Assembly (NCBI GenBank): GCA_964521025.1
Contig: CAZFPK010000050.1
Location: 1 to 22,951 of the forward strand
Source: DRTC01 sp964521025
GTDB lineage: Bacteria; Cloacimonadota; Cloacimonadia; Cloacimonadales; TCS61
DNA length: 22,951 nt
Reading direction: 5' to 3'
The position numbers were made by a program, and so were the translations under genes. The notes beneath the pieces are model-generated. The model was not told the DNA's origin, made no database searches, and was given only the letters and a program-made list of their open reading frames with translations. Positions 22,921 to 22,951 of this stretch are shown in pieces; position 1 is the first letter of the stretch; the number at the start of each line of letters is the position of its first letter.

Positions 22921-22951
22921 AGTTTTAACAGCAGCATTTAGATCTTTGACA

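Overview
The window is 23 kb of AT-rich bacterial DNA (code 11; ATG with some GTG and TTG starts). It comes from a rod-shaped cell that uses an MreB/PBP2 elongation machine. Three things point to an uncultured low-GC candidate phylum such as Cloacimonadota: long ABC permeases fused to or interrupted by extracytoplasmic domains, an F420-ligase-like gene with no other F420 genes in view, and many small hairpin repeats between genes. This placement is inference only; no rRNA gene is present.

Layout. (1) 1-472: 3' end of a calcineurin-like metallophosphoesterase, probably frameshifted. (2) 579-6379, minus strand: a sugar ABC importer made of two unusual proteins. One fuses a solute-binding protein to a MalF-type permease. 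The other is a MalG-type permease with about 510 residues of repeats between its first two membrane helices. An endonuclease/exonuclease/phosphatase-family gene sits between them, bounded by a perfect 16-bp inverted repeat. (3) 6757-9143, plus strand: a cytoplasmic GH20 beta-N-acetylhexosaminidase and a secreted SGNH hydrolase. With the importer this looks like an amino-sugar oligosaccharide uptake and cleavage locus. (4) 9257-10216: an orphan PD-(D/E)XK nuclease-like gene. (5) 10507-11802: an ECF sigma factor split by a -1 frame change, and a zinc-finger anti-sigma factor. (6) 11943-15152: a Fsr-like MFS exporter and an Mrp/NBP35 Fe-S carrier ATPase (both minus strand), then a PP2C phosphatase facing away from mrp. 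(7) 15333-16691: a dihydroorotase/allantoinase-type amidohydrolase. (8) 16903-22659: the cell-shape operon mreB, vapBC-like toxin-antitoxin, mreC, F420 ligase-like gene, MITE-like repeat, mreD and mrdA (PBP2).

Accessory DNA has entered conserved operons at least three times: the EEP gene in the ABC operon, vapBC after mreB, and a MITE-like element before mreD. That element has a second copy at 10.2 kb. The most unusual feature is the repeat-filled permease beside the binding-protein/permease fusion. No CRISPR array, tRNA, rRNA or complete insertion sequence was seen.
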